From contig MU832046.1 in assembly GCA_029204225.1 (NCBI GenBank), positions 26,128 to 90,127 of the forward strand: 64,000 nucleotides of DNA, in the 5' to 3' direction. The notes below the pieces were generated by a model. It was given only the letters and a program-made list of their open reading frames with translations. It searched no databases and had not been told where the DNA came from. The stretch is from Diphasiastrum complanatum. Its lineage: Eukaryota > Streptophyta > Lycopodiopsida > Lycopodiales > Lycopodiaceae. Positions within the stretch are counted from its first letter, which is position 1. Every line of letters starts with the position of its first letter. A program made the position numbers and the translations under genes. Positions 21,045 to 32,479 of the stretch are shown piece after piece.

Positions 21045-21171
21045 ATGGCTACCATAGATCAGGGGTCCTTGCAGCTTTTTCCAACGTGGGCTAATGCGCT
21101 GGTGTGTAACTTTTTTGTGATTGCTTTGTTTGCTGCGGACCGAGGAATTAACTATGTTGGAAAAGTAAAGG
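21045..21171 (+). CDS. Possible first exon of a host gene
   Basis: ATG at 21045 follows a purine-rich leader and encodes MATIDQGSLQLFPTWANALV and then a hydrophobic stretch (CNFFVIALFAA), a possible membrane segment, to GINYVGKVKG. Potential donors are GTAAAG near 21163 and GTATAT near 21171. After that the frame becomes repeat-like. I do not recognise the protein and no second exon is seen before the GA tract and the copia insertions. Composition is more gene-like than its AT-rich surroundings, but a chance frame is possible. Confidence 0.3.
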
Positions 21172-21331
21172 GTATATCTCCTCACCTATTGCTATTCATA
21201 TATAATGTGAATGCTTCATCTTCAAGACATAATTTATTGAGTTTATGTGTGAAGTTATGCGCATACTAGGTTTTTTGTAAGAAATTGTGTATCAAAAGCA
21301 ACTTGTAAACTGTAGATTAATAGCTACGATA

Positions 21332-21334
<3 letters not shown>

Positions 21335-21421
<87 letters not shown>
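21335..21421. repeat. (GA)43 microsatellite
   Basis: An uninterrupted GA run of about 87 bp. Confidence 0.97.
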
Positions 21422-21426
<5 letters not shown>

Positions 21427-21646
21427 TTAGTGTTCATTGCAAATCCTTGATACGGGCACTCGAGAAAATAAAAGAAGATTAGTTGCTGAAACAATGGAGA
21501 GCCTGCTCGCGCCTCATTGTGTAAATTGTCTATTTGAGAGCTCGATTGCTTGGAAATTTGCAGAAATTGCCTAGGGAAATTGTGAAAAGTAGAGTACTAA
21601 GGACCATAAATGGATCTTTGAATGATCCACAAGGTGATTGTATGCT

Positions 21647-22425
21647 TGTTAAACAATCTTTCAGAAACTAGTCATCAGAAAACAAGATCTAGTTTAGCAG
21701 CTTGATAGGAAACAAGTAGAGACAATCAAAGCATTGATCAATTAGTGTAATTCAACTCTACACGTGTGGAAATAAGGCTGTAGTACGGCCTGTAGACAGT
21801 GTTTACAAAGTGCCAAAGCTAGGTTTCATTGGAAATCAAGAGTAATCACCATACAATGAGAGGACACTCGAGTTTCTCCTTGAGGCTCCAAAAAGTTTCT
21901 ATCTTCTCACTATGGAGAATGGGAATACATAGTAAAACACACTTCCTTTGCTAAGTTAGGTGAAAATCCAGCATGTAATAAGGAAGTAGACTCCATTTTC
22001 TTGCCCTAATGTGAAAACCCTAGCCTAGATCCAAGAGTCATGCTTGATAGGTGCATGGTAGGTACAAATCTCATCATAAATCATGGTCTAGATCCTACAA
22101 AGTAGGAATCACTACCAAATGGACACAACCACAAAATGTACAATATTCTACATGGCTAGATTTGCCAATGTAGGCAATTTTTCACAGAAATGTCAATGAG
22201 TGGAAGCTATACTCCATAGATGAAGCTGAACTACCGACAATATTCAACTCACAAAGTCCAGCATGGGAGTTATTGTACTTTACCTATCTATATTTCTATT
22301 GCGAGTCATGATTACACATGCATGGACGGATTATGACATAACTTACGACCATAGATCTGTGGAATATGTACTTGATTAATGTGATATTTTGTGGGTCTAT
22401 TCAGTAGAACTTAGCCTGATAATAG
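21647..22425 (+). repeat. Left part of a host copia LTR interrupted by element 2
   Basis: It begins TGTTAAAC at 21647. Together with 28953-29154, which ends TTTTAACA before a degenerate primer site, it would make one LTR of about 976 bp split by element 2. It contains an ACACGTGT G-box near 21761, as in related copia LTRs. The start is inferred from the inverted terminal match (7 of 8) only. Confidence 0.45.
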
Positions 22426-23079
22426 TGTGAAAAATACAGATCCTAAGTGGATCTAAACTCCAAGATCATTGGATTGAATGCTTGCACTCCAAACTACATA
22501 AGCTAGGAATTGGCAACACATTCTATGCTACCTAGAATGCAAAGAACTTGATCAAAAAGCATTTATCACAAATGGAAACTTCCATAAACATCAAGTGCGG
22601 CCCAAAATAGCATTATACAGTCCATAATACATCAGCCTATCACTTTTGGAAAGCACCTAAGATCATACACAATAGCTTGAAGACAATACACACAACAATG
22701 CTCTCAATGGAGGAAGAAACAATGACAATGATCTATTGATCTCAATGAAGCATACAAAAGGTTTCTCCAACCTGTTCTCCACGAATTTCAGCCTAATATA
22801 GGTGAGAGAGATGACTCTCTCTCCTCTCTCTAGAACTTAGGACCCAATTTTAGGACACCAGTAACCTAAAATAGCCAATTTTGGCCTATATGTCCAAATA
22901 ACATGATTTTAGTGTCATTTAGAAGGTCCCGAAGTTTGAGACTTCTTCAACATGAAATATATACTAGAATAAAAGTATCTAGGTCTCTTTCACACGTGTG
23001 AAAGGTTAGATCCAAAACTATGTACAAAAATTGCCAATTTAGGCCTCAAACTAGCTAGGAAATGTTGACAATTTTCACA
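22426..23079 (-). repeat. 3' LTR of element 2
   Basis: On the minus strand it runs from TGTGAAAA to TTTTCACA with the same 8-bp inverted ends as element 1. The half next to the outer end (R-U5) is almost identical to that of element 1. The U3 half differs clearly, although the G-box palindrome (around 22990) and the GAGAGAG-TCAT-CTCTCTC hairpin (about 22802-22819) are kept. Confidence 0.95.
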
Positions 23080-23091
23080 CTCCCTCTTCAA
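23080..23091 (-). other. Polypurine tract of element 2
   Basis: The minus strand reads GAAGAGGGAG directly before the 3' LTR, identical to element 1. Confidence 0.85.
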
Positions 23092-23092
23092 C

Positions 23093-26000
23093 TTAACTTG
23101 CTAGTTTTACAACACTACTTTGCTCCAACCTAAGAATGATCTCCATCATGATGATAGATCTCTTTTCAAGTGTTCTAATATGTACAATATGAAGTACAAC
23201 ATAATTGATATAGATAATAGTGCCCATATAGGATGCTTCACTATTTCTTACATCAATTTTACATAGAATGGTGAACAAGATACATGTAAAAGAACATAGA
23301 ATAACAATGAAAGGATTCCTCCATGTATCCACCTTTGAGTTCTCTGTAAAACAGCAGCAAACAAGTTGTAAGTGAAAGTAACCAACAGGTGTTTGCATGC
23401 CTCGTCCACATTCCACTATGCCCATAGTGAATGCACCATGTATCTCCATGAATGAACCTCCATCACCACCTTGCCTTTGTAGATCTCCAATCCACGAAAG
23501 CCCTTGAGTGAATGAATGCCAAAATGATGTGTTCTCTGTTCCATTTGAATGAGCAAAACCTGAACTTGAAATACTTGAAGTATCTCCACAAGATTTGCAT
23601 ATAACGCTTGATCCTACATTGTCAACAATTTGCCAATTTGCCAACACTAGGATGCTAGATCTTGAACTTTGCTCAAAAGTAAACATATTGACCACTTCCA
23701 TATCTTTTGAGATTTGAATGAATGCATGTACTTGATCATAAAAACCAGCAATGATAACTATTCCATCTCCAAGATCCAAAAGATGCAAAACTGTGGAACT
23801 AGTTTCATTGAATTTTGACAATTCCAACACATTGACATGACAATGTTCATACATGAGATTAAACAAGTAAGGTAGAGTAAAAGGACACTTCCTTGCTGCT
23901 CCAAGAACCTTACTTGAACCTTCAAGGACCTGTAAAAACAGATCCAAGATGCTTTGCCCATGTGGCTCCCCTTTCATGCTTTTGACTAGCTTCCAATTGC
24001 TACTTGCCTCTTGGTGTTGATGAAGCAATTCAAGATCAACATCTTGATCTTCCAATAAAACATCAAGGACTTTGCATTTATAAACATCTTCAGATCTGAA
24101 CCTCTGAAGATACTCCCTCTCAAACACATGATTAACATCCCACAAGATCTCATCATTGCTTGATTTCAACCTTTCACTATAGTTAGTGAAAACAATGTCA
24201 CCATCATAAACCAAAAGATAGATTTCTACACTTCTATCCAACATGAAGTAGAGTAGATGAAGTTGAGTATCAAACCTAATAAAACCAGCCCATTTGAGCT
24301 CAAACCAAACCTCAACGAGATCTTCCTTGCCTTGAAGAAATTGCCACTTGAGTTGCTCCATGTAAATATCTTCTTCAAGATCACCATTCAAGAAGGCATT
24401 AGTAACATCCATTTGCCACATATCCCAATCATAAAGAGTTGCAAGAGAGATTAGGATTCGAATAGTTACCATCTTTGCCACGGGTGCAAAGGTCTCATCA
24501 TAGTCAATACCATATTCTTGAGCATACCCCTTTGCCACCAACCTTGCCTTGTACTTGTTGATTGATCCATCTTGATTTGTCTTGATCTTGAAGATCCACT
24601 TACAACCAATTGCCTTCTTGTCCTTTGGAAGCTTTACCAACCTCCATGTGTTGCTTTTGATGAGTGCTTGATGCTCATGATCCATGGCTTGGATCCATTC
24701 CTTCTTTTGAATTGCTTCACCTACACAAGTTGGTTCATCAAAAGAGGTAAGAAAAGCAAAGTTAGAGTTGTCCACCACTTGCTTTCCTTTTTCATCATAG
24801 GTTAGCCTTGATGGCTTAGCCCTTTGCCTTTGAGTCTTCCTTGAAGTTTGCTTTGGAGTGGCATCTCCATCTTCATCCAAGACATCTTGCACATCATGAT
24901 GATTAGTAGGCACATCAACATCAACATCAACAACATTGGAAACATTCTCTTCATGAAAGATGACATGCCTACTTATGACAACTTTCTTTGTAGAAGGAAT
25001 GTACACTTTGTAAGCCTTGCTTACTTCACTATAGCCAACAAACACACCCTTCTTTGATGAAGGATCTTCTTTAGTTCTATCATCAAGTGTGATATTGACA
25101 AAACATGTACATCCAAAGATCCTACAATGCTTGACACTCGGCCTTCTACCATAAAGAACCTCATGAGGAGTTTTACCATCCAAGGAAGCACTTGTCCATC
25201 TATTACATAGATAGTTAGCACATGCTAAAGCTTCCCCCCAAAAAGACTTAGCAAGATTAGCATGTAGTCTCATTGCCTTGGCACATTCACAAAGGGTTCT
25301 ATTCTTCCTCTCGGCCACTCCATTCTGTTGTGGAGTCCTAGGACTAGACATCTCCCTCTTAATCCCATGTGCTATACAAAAGTCTTTGAACCTATTTGAG
25401 GTGTATTCCCCTCCATTATCAGATCTTAAGCATTTGATCTTTGTATTGAATTGGTTTTCCATTTCATTCTTGAACTTGACAAATGCAGCAAACACTTCAT
25501 CCTTACTTTTAAGAAGATAGATCCAAGTATACCTACTAAAGTCATCAATGAAAGTTGCATACATCTTTGCCCCACCATTGCTAGTTGTACTAGAAGAATG
25601 AATATCAGAATGCACAAGTTGAAAAGCTTCTTTAGATCTAGAAGTAGATCTAGAATAAGCAAGTCTATGAGATTTGGACAAGGCACAATGTTCACAAACA
25701 CTATTGTTTGCAACAAGACTTTTAGGGAGACCAAGAACAAGCTCTTTCTTTGCCATTACCTCCAAAGATTTGAAGTTGGGATGGCCCAACCTCTTGTGCC
25801 AAACTTCTTGGTTTGTCAATTGCTCCCTAGCCATACATCCTTCATGATTAGAGATCACACATGCATCAAGCTTGAAAAGTTTACCATGCCTCCTACCTTG
25901 AGCAATCAAGGATCCACATTTACTTATCAAACATGCATCTCCAATGAACTCCACATCAAGTCCTTTGTCAATCATTTGACTTACACTAAGCAAATTCTTA

Positions 26001-27121
26001 GTGATTGAAGGAATGTACAAAACATTTTCAAGATTTGCTTTCCTATTTGTTGAAAGGGAAATAGGAATAGTGCCTATGCCTTTGATGTCACATTGACCAT
26101 CATTTGCAGTGTAGATGATGTTACCTTCTCCCTCATAAGTCAATAAGGATGTAAAGTATTCCTTATGTCTTGTCATGTGAGATGAGGCTCCACTATCAAT
26201 CCACCAAGGATCATTATCATCTATGTTGGCTAACAAACTTGAAGTCATAACAAGTGATTCACATGTGTTATGTTCTTCCTCATCTATTGTAAGATTTCCT
26301 TGCCTCTCTCCTTGCTCTCTTTTCTTCTTATAACATTCATTTGCAAAATGACCTTTTATCCCACAATAAAAGCACTTGAACTTTGACTTATTGTTCTTAG
26401 TAGAAGAGGAAGAGGAAGAGTGATCATCATGATCAAAGTTACCACCTTTGGACCATTTCCCTTTGCCTTTACCTTTGCCCTTGAATTTGCCTTTTGTGAA
26501 GAAAGCCTCTTCACCTTCACCTTGCAAGGATGCACCATCAAGCTTTGATTGCAACCTATGTTCTTCAGCCAATAAGATTTCTTGCAAGTCAACCACACTT
26601 GGCAAGACTCTTTGAATGGCAAAACTTTGCACAAGGTTAGCATGTTCATTTAGCAAACCATTCAACATAACTTGGACTATTTCACCATCTTTTATGTTCT
26701 CATCAATGCATGCTAAATCATCACTTAGGGACTTAACTCTCAAGATAAATGCATGAGCACTTTCACCCTCTCTTTGCCTACTAGAAAATATTTGTCTCCT
26801 TAGGGTCAATACCCTAGATGTGGACTTTGATTCAAAGAGCTTCTTTAAGGCATTCCATGCCTCACTTGCACTTTGACACTTTCCAACTTCCTTGAGAAGT
26901 TCATTTGTAACATTCATTTTAATGATATGAAGAGCCCTTTTGGCCTTCTTATCAAACCTTTGTTGCTCTTGAAGTGTGAGAGGTCTCTCTTCAATTTCTG
27001 CAACTATGTCCATGAGTTCATTCAACTCAAGTAAGGACTCCATCCTCACTTTCCAAGTAGAGTAGTTTGATGAACTCAACCTTTCACTAGACTCTAGCAT
27101 GATCCCACCATTGGAAGCCAT
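23093..27121 (-). CDS. Copia Gag-Pol polyprotein of element 2 (1342 aa), altered RT
   Basis: The start at 27121 is the same ATG as in element 1. Domains are: Gag 1-245; CCHC knuckle C250-C263; protease with DSGA at 309-312; GAG-pre-integrase with H442, H447, C476 and C479; integrase core D506, D568 and E604 (spacing D61D35E); GKTPHEVLYG and FGC motifs; RT N-terminus from about 800 (KWIFKIKTNQDG, LVAKGYAQEYGIDY, first catalytic Asp in QMDVTNAFLNGDLEEDIY at 905). After YMEQ (920-923) the typical PPGF region is missing. A divergent palm follows, with VYDGD at 971-975 in place of YVDD. Residues 980-1342 lie where thumb and RNase H belong, but no RNase H motif is visible. The same C-terminus is kept open in element 1. 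Confidence 0.93.
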   Translation of the reverse strand: MASNGGIMLESSERLSSSNYSTWKVRMESLLELNELMDIVAEIEERPLTLQEQQRFDKKAKRALHIIKMNVTNELLKEVGKCQSASEAWNALKKLFESKSTSRVLTLRRQIFSSRQREGESAHAFILRVKSLSDDLACIDENIKDGEIVQVMLNGLLNEHANLVQSFAIQRVLPSVVDLQEILLAEEHRLQSKLDGASLQGEGEEAFFTKGKFKGKGKGKGKWSKGGNFDHDDHSSSSSSTKNNKSKFKCFYCGIKGHFANECYKKKREQGERQGNLTIDEEEHNTCESLVMTSSLLANIDDNDPWWIDSGASSHMTRHKEYFTSLLTYEGEGNIIYTANDGQCDIKGIGTIPISLSTNRKANLENVLYIPSITKNLLSVSQMIDKGLDVEFIGDACLISKCGSLIAQGRRHGKLFKLDACVISNHEGCMAREQLTNQEVWHKRLGHPNFKSLEVMAKKELVLGLPKSLVANNSVCEHCALSKSHRLAYSRSTSRSKEAFQLVHSDIHSSSTTSNGGAKMYATFIDDFSRYTWIYLLKSKDEVFAAFVKFKNEMENQFNTKIKCLRSDNGGEYTSNRFKDFCIAHGIKREMSSPRTPQQNGVAERKNRTLCECAKAMRLHANLAKSFWGEALACANYLCNRWTSASLDGKTPHEVLYGRRPSVKHCRIFGCTCFVNITLDDRTKEDPSSKKGVFVGYSEVSKAYKVYIPSTKKVVISRHVIFHEENVSNVVDVDVDVPTNHHDVQDVLDEDGDATPKQTSRKTQRQRAKPSRLTYDEKGKQVVDNSNFAFLTSFDEPTCVGEAIQKKEWIQAMDHEHQALIKSNTWRLVKLPKDKKAIGCKWIFKIKTNQDGSINKYKARLVAKGYAQEYGIDYDETFAPVAKMVTIRILISLATLYDWDMWQMDVTNAFLNGDLEEDIYMEQLKWQFLQGKEDLVEVWFELKWAGFIRFDTQLHLLYFMLDRSVEIYLLVYDGDIVFTNYSERLKSSNDEILWDVNHVFEREYLQRFRSEDVYKCKVLDVLLEDQDVDLELLHQHQEASSNWKLVKSMKGEPHGQSILDLFLQVLEGSSKVLGAARKCPFTLPYLFNLMYEHCHVNVLELSKFNETSSTVLHLLDLGDGIVIIAGFYDQVHAFIQISKDMEVVNMFTFEQSSRSSILVLANWQIVDNVGSSVICKSCGDTSSISSSGFAHSNGTENTSFWHSFTQGLSWIGDLQRQGGDGGSFMEIHGAFTMGIVECGRGMQTPVGYFHLQLVCCCFTENSKVDTWRNPFIVILCSFTCILFTILCKIDVRNSEASYMGTIIYINYVVLHIVHIRTLEKRSIIMMEIILRLEQSSVVKLAS

Positions 27122-28281
27122 GATTCTAATGTTTCTTCAACTTTTAGGTTCTGTCCTAAAGCACTTAGCACTCACTTTTCTCTCAACAAATGATAGATAA
27201 AGAGATCTATGAAGATTTAGGACCCTAAAACACTTCTATCTTGAACCTAGATGGTTTCCAAGCATAGAAAGGAAGATTGAAACACATGCAACACTTTGCA
27301 CACACTAAGAATGGATTACAAAATCAAACCAACCTGAACACACTCTTGCTTAAGCTCTCAAACTTTCCAGCAAGTGACCAAATCAAGTTATGGTGTGAAG
27401 AGTTACTTGCATTCTTAGAAAATACCCAAAACTAGGATGCCAAGATTACCTAGTAATGAACAAACTTGATCAACATATGATCAACACACTAAGATATTGA
27501 TTCAACCTGTAAAACCACATGTAAACCACACTTCTAAAAGTTTATAAACTCCAGCAAGTGATAAATACAAGATTAAGAGGTGAATGAATGAGCACACTTA
27601 GTGAATCACAAGACTAGCTTCACTATCTTGTCAAATCTTGGTGTTTAGATGTAGATCTAAGATCACTTCACATGAGAATGTTCCTCAACCTATTAAGAAC
27701 CTGAAAACACACTTGCATAATGGTTAACACCTTCCAGCAAATGCTCCAATCAAATTACATAAGGAGAGTTACTTACATGCTCAACAAAGTACACCAAAAT
27801 TTATGCCAAAATTGATGACAATCTTTACAATATGCTCTTCACAATGGAGCTTACAATATGTTCACCCAAAAAAGGGGATCTTTCATCCAAATGGGAGCTT
27901 TGCTCAGCCTTTAGGAGAATTACAACTCACTCAAAAGAGCATTTGTCATCCACTTAAGGAGAAGTTTCATCCACTTAAGGAGAGTGTTCATCCAAGAATG
28001 GAGATTGTCAACAATAGGATTGAAAAGAACATTGTTAGTATTGAATATGCACAAGCCTCACAATAACAAATGATTAGGTGTTATGATCTGATCCAAAATA
28101 GTTTCTTTTCAGCCTCTGATCTTCAATAGACCTGAAATATGCTTTTGATCCACAAGTTCAACTCACAAAACAAAGGTTAGTAAGATTTGATCAACAAAGC
28201 AATGCAAAATCATGCTAGAACTTGATCAAACATCCAAATATCACCAAAAATGGAATACTTACTGTAAATAGAAGCCAACTA

Positions 28282-28293
28282 GCTCTGATACCA
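28282..28293 (-). other. Primer binding site of element 2
   Basis: The plus strand reads GCTCTGATACCA, the complement of TGGTATCAGAGC, directly at the inner end of the 5' LTR. The leader between it and the ATG (27122-28281) is nearly identical to that of element 1. Confidence 0.9.
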
Positions 28294-28947
28294 TGTGAAA
28301 AATACAGATCCTAAGTGGATCTAAACTCCAAGATCATTGGCTTGAATGCTTGCACTCCAAACTACATAAGCTAGGAATTGGCAACACATTCTATGCTACC
28401 TAGAATGCAAAGAACTTGATCAAAAAGCATTTATCACAAATGGAAACTTCCATAAACATCAAGTGCGGCCCAAAATAGCATTATACAGTCCATAATACAT
28501 CAGCCTATCACTTTTGGAAAGCACCTAAGATCATACACAATAGCTTGAAGACAATACACACAACAATGCTCTCAATGGAGGAAGAAACAATGACAATGAT
28601 CTATTGATCTCAATGAAGCATACAAAAGGTTTCTCCAACCTGTTCTCCACGAATTTCAGCCTAATATAGGTGAGAGAGATGACTCTCTCTCCTCTCTCTA
28701 GAACTTAGGACCCAATTTTAGGACACCAGTAACCTAAAATAGCCAATTTTGGCCTATATGTCCAAATAACATGATTTTAGTGTCATTTAGAAGGTCCCGA
28801 AGTTTGAGACTTCTTCAACATGAAATATATACTAGAATAAAAGTATCTAGGTCTCTTTCACACGTGTGAAAGGTTAGATCCAAAACTATGTACAAAAATT
28901 GCCAATTTAGGCCTCAAACTAGCTAGGAAATGTTGACAATTTTCACA
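28294..28947 (-). repeat. 5' LTR of element 2
   Basis: 654 bp, identical to 22426-23079 except for one base in the region near the outer R-U5 end. AATAG follows at 28948-28952. Confidence 0.95.
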
Positions 28948-28952
28948 AATAG

Positions 28953-29154
28953 TACTATATTTTCCATATGTGTGAGAGGCCATGAGGATCAATAAATGCT
29001 GATTTACTTGTGGTGTTCAAAGGCAATGACCAAATTAGATGCAAAATAGGTAGATTTGATGTCTAGATTTCTATCTATTCAATCTAAGTGCAATCTTTGA
29101 TGCTTGATTCATGATTACAAATCCAAATGAGGTTCATAACCTCTGATTTTAACA
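28953..29154 (+). repeat. Right part of the host copia LTR
   Basis: It continues the LTR interrupted by element 2 and ends TTTTAACA. It is followed at 29155 by TGGTATTAGAGTC, a primer site with two changes. The decayed gag at 29938 lies about 780 bases further on, as expected for this family's long leader. Confidence 0.5.
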
Positions 29155-29937
29155 TGGTATTAGAGTCATGATCCAAGCATTCACCAAGTTCTATCCCAAA
29201 TTAGCAAGCTTTCATGAGGCTTAGTGGCTTTTTTGAAGCATTTCATTGACTCGATTGGAGCTCAAGCTTATTACTTTGATACTAATCATTTCTCAAGGGC
29301 TTTTAGGGTCAAGTAGGTTCCTCTCACTATGTGTGATGCTCGGAAACCAAGAATGATCCAAAACTTTGATTTTGTACCAATTTAGTACGTGTTGCTAGAT
29401 GAGTCTTTAGAATACTCTAGAATCAAGAGCTTGGAGAGGACTTTCACATGCATGTCATTCATATGGAAGCAAAGCATCATTTTTGTTGTATTGATCTAAT
29501 TTTTAGACCTTGGTAGGGCACCCAACCTATTTCACTTAAGTTCAAATAAATCCAAGCACAATCCACTTTGTGTAAAAGCCAAAATGTCATTGATTTTCTC
29601 AAGTGTAGTCAATAGGATGAAAAATTGTGAAGTGGTTTAGCTTCAAATCTCTTTTGATCCTTACCAAATCTCAAGTCGAGAGTGACTTAGGCCTAAGTGA
29701 GTCTAAAAGTACTTTTTGGATCTAAGAAAGGTGATTTGTATCTCAAGCTTAAGTGCTTCGATCTTGGTAAATTGAACAAAGACAATTTTTCAAGAAATTT
29801 GACATTGGTGAGGAGAGTGAACTAAATAGTGATCAAGAACTTAGTGGACCTTGATAGAACTTTGTGTACATCACTATAATATTTCACCTTTTATTACAAT
29901 TCACACATGTGTACTTTGTGTACCACAAAAATCTTGT
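29155..29937 (+). other. Untranslated leader of decayed copia copy
   Basis: It lies between the degenerate primer site and the gag ATG. No gene is seen. Its length matches the long leaders of elements 1 and 2, but sequence similarity by eye is weak. Confidence 0.35.
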
Positions 29938-30460
29938 TATGGCTTCAATTGGAACATTTCTTTTGGAGGCTAGTGAGAGATTGACTTCTTCAAACTTGAG
30001 GATGGAATCAATTCTAGTCCTTCAAGATCTCATAGATATTGTGATGGGGATTGCGGAGGAGCCTCAAGTCATGAGAATGTGAGATTCAAAAAGAGATCTA
30101 GAATGGCACTTCATTGCATCGAGATAAATGTGTCCAGTGAGATTATTAGGGAGCCATCTATGATACTTGGGATACATTTAAGGCTATCTATGATATTAAA
30201 AACACCTCAATATTGCTCTACAAAGCTATCAAAGAAAAGCAGAAAGTGCTCAAAGCCATGTGCCTAGAGTGAAGGACTACAATAGAGAGCTAACATGCAT
30301 TGGAGAGCCCATCAATCAAAGAGAGCTAGTTCAAGTAGTCTTCCTTTATTTTCTTAAACTCATTTTGAGAGAGCATAATTCAGTACATATCCTTATGTTT
30401 CATGATACACACAACGACCGAGAACAAAGGTGCTACGGGTACCAATGTCTCTATTCCACA
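29938..30460 (+). pseudogene. Decayed copia Gag related to elements 1 and 2
   Basis: It starts MASIGTFLLEASERLTSSN at the ATG (29938), clearly the same Gag N-terminus as in elements 1 and 2. It lacks the few codons with the conserved STWK, then has LRMESILVLQDLIDIV. Stops and frame changes begin near 30080. A later frame keeps KDYNRELTCIGEP and ELVQVVF, matching the Gag region around the conserved L-T-C-I segment. No zinc knuckle is found. Confidence 0.7.
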
Positions 30461-30917
30461 TGATGGCAGATTCACGACTGCATGCCCAAAACCTTTATAA
30501 TTGGGCACAGTTTGCTTCGAACTGCCTTCATGACTGTGTAAAGAACAAGCACCAGCTTACAATGCTGGGGTACCTGATGACGGATCTCACACTCAATTAG
30601 GTAAGCAATGGTGCCCAGCTTTGACGACAACTACAAGAACCAGACAGAATCTGGGACATCCCTATTGAGTCCAAAAATTCCAAGCGTTCATGCTCAAGGG
30701 CCACTTCACCATCAGGACTTTCACCCAAAAGGACAAACACCAGTATTATTCCACTGGTACACAAGCCACAAAGCTCTCAACCACATCCAGAAGCAGTAGC
30801 ATCATTGGCAGCTCAATAGGCCGACACCTCTAAGGCCCAGTTGCTAGAGACAAGGCAACAACGCATCCGTAGAAAGCTCTACGCCAAGAGGAAATCACCA
30901 GACGGCACAGAATCTCA
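30461..30917 (+). pseudogene. Unrecognised coding-like remnant
   Basis: A frame with few stops reads MMADSRLHAQNLYNWAQF and later a basic ARKLYAKRKS-like segment near 30880. The GC content is higher than in the flanks. It lies between the gag remnant of one copia and the RNase H of another, and I cannot assign it. Confidence 0.25.
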
Positions 30918-31286
30918 AGAATCCAATTTTTGTAATGGGAGCAAAATACATTGCTACTTGGCAATCTATTAAAGAAGCGTTTTGGTTGAGAAATTTATTG
31001 TCAGACATTAATTTGTATCAGTTTATCCCCCACAATTTTATTCTGTGATAATCATAGTGCTATTTCCTTATCGGCCAACCCTAGATTTCACTCTAGGAGT
31101 AAGCACATTGAAATTAGATATCACTACATCAGGGGCAAGGTTCTCAACAAGGACGTGAGATTAACGTACTACAGAACGCAGGAGATGATTGCATATATAT
31201 TCACGAAGGCATTAAGTGTTAATGCACACAGCAAATTTTGTGCATTGCTTAGTCTGAAGATCAAGCCATTCATGGATCCAGATTAA
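30918..31286 (+). pseudogene. Copia RNase H C-terminus
   Basis: Motifs in order are AKYIATWQSIKEAFWLRNLL, CDNHSAISLSANPRFHSRSK, HIEIRYHYIRGKV and IFTKALS, the standard end of a copia polyprotein. One frameshift lies near 31045. A stop at 31286 directly precedes the polypurine tract. The rest of this element, upstream, is missing. Confidence 0.88.
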
Positions 31287-31292
31287 GGGGGG
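31285..31292 (+). other. Polypurine tract of the copia 3' end
   Basis: AAGGGGGGT directly before the TGTTGG start of the LTR. Confidence 0.8.
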
Positions 31293-32479
31293 TGTTGGAT
31301 TTATCTCCTCTACTCTCCTAAATCCTATTGTAATCTGCCTCTATTCATGCTGCATTTTTACTCATGTTGTCGCATAGTCTGCATATTTTCATGTAAAATA
31401 AGACAAGCGAAACGTGACTGTCTACATAAATACAAGTAAATTTCCACAACTAAAAAAGGTGAAAAACTTGACACTGTCTTTTTTACACATGATTTGTGAC
31501 AGACGAAAAAGGCGACACTGCCTTACAAAATGCCAAAGGTGCCCTAGGAAAAGCGAAGACACCTTGTAAATCAAATTCTAAGGCATTTGTCAGAGTGTCA
31601 TATTTTTTGCATCTTTGCCAACGTTTATTTCAGCAAAGGTTGACGTCGCGGACTTCTCACGCTCATCCCATGCAACTGTGCTAACAAATTTGACGACAAC
31701 AGTAGCCACCCATGATCTCCTACAGACAATACATCCCCTTTGTACTTTCTTCATCTGCACATTTGTAAAATTGTGTATTCTGTACATGAGAGAGAAACAA
31801 GCAATGAGCATAATAGCATCAGAAGCTTATCAGAGATAGACGAAGTAGATGCCCTCGTGCATCAATTCTTTGTACTATCAGTAATAGGATTATTCCTCTC
31901 ACAAATAAGATTACCTTTGTAGAGCACGCGGTTTCGTCCCCTATTGTCTTGTGCTCGACAACATTATTGACATGTATATTTTGCTATACTTAATTCGATA
32001 ACAGCTCTGTTTTGTTCTACGTTCATATTTGTGTCAATATTGTTATGCTTTTCTACATTCTGTTTGACTCTCTTATTGCTCAATCTGGTAATATATTCTT
32101 AGCGAATTATTATTAGTCTAGTTGTTCACGACTAATATTATGTCTTGCCTGTCACGACTAATTCGCGACTGATTATCAGTCGAACTCAGTCTAGCTCTTC
32201 GCGAATCATTCGCGACTAATAATTTGTCTAGCTGTTCGTGACAAGTTATCCTGCTGATGTTTTGTTGCTCAATGTTTGGCTACGTAATCAGATCGACCGT
32301 GATTTCTATCACTAACATTCTGTTCGTTTCTGACAGACATAGTCATGCTTACGGAAAGAGTAATATAGCTCATTCCGTTGAGCACAAACACTTTCCGTTT
32401 GAGTTCGCTTCTTTTCGTGTTCGTTTTCTTTTTGAGCTATTTTAGTTTCTCACACTCACACACTCTCTTTCACCCAACA
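31293..32479 (+). repeat. 3' LTR of copia (1187 bp)
   Basis: It starts TGTTGG and ends CCAACA (6-bp perfect inverted ends). It is related to but clearly different from the LTR at 15693-17005. Repeated short motifs such as TTCGCGA and CGACTAAT occur near 32120-32230. No 5' partner is in the window. Confidence 0.75.

Larger units (their letters stand above)
22426..28947 (-). mobile_element. Copia-type LTR element 2, complete, very young
   Basis: It has two 654-bp LTRs that differ at one position (near 22474), and a perfect 5-bp target duplication AATAG (22421-22425 and 28948-28952). The primer site and polypurine tract are intact, and a single 1342-codon frame runs from gag through protease, integrase and the RT N-terminus. 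All of this shows very recent insertion. It is more complete than element 1, but its RT catalytic motif is changed, so self-sufficiency is doubtful. It is inserted in an older copia LTR. Confidence 0.97.
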
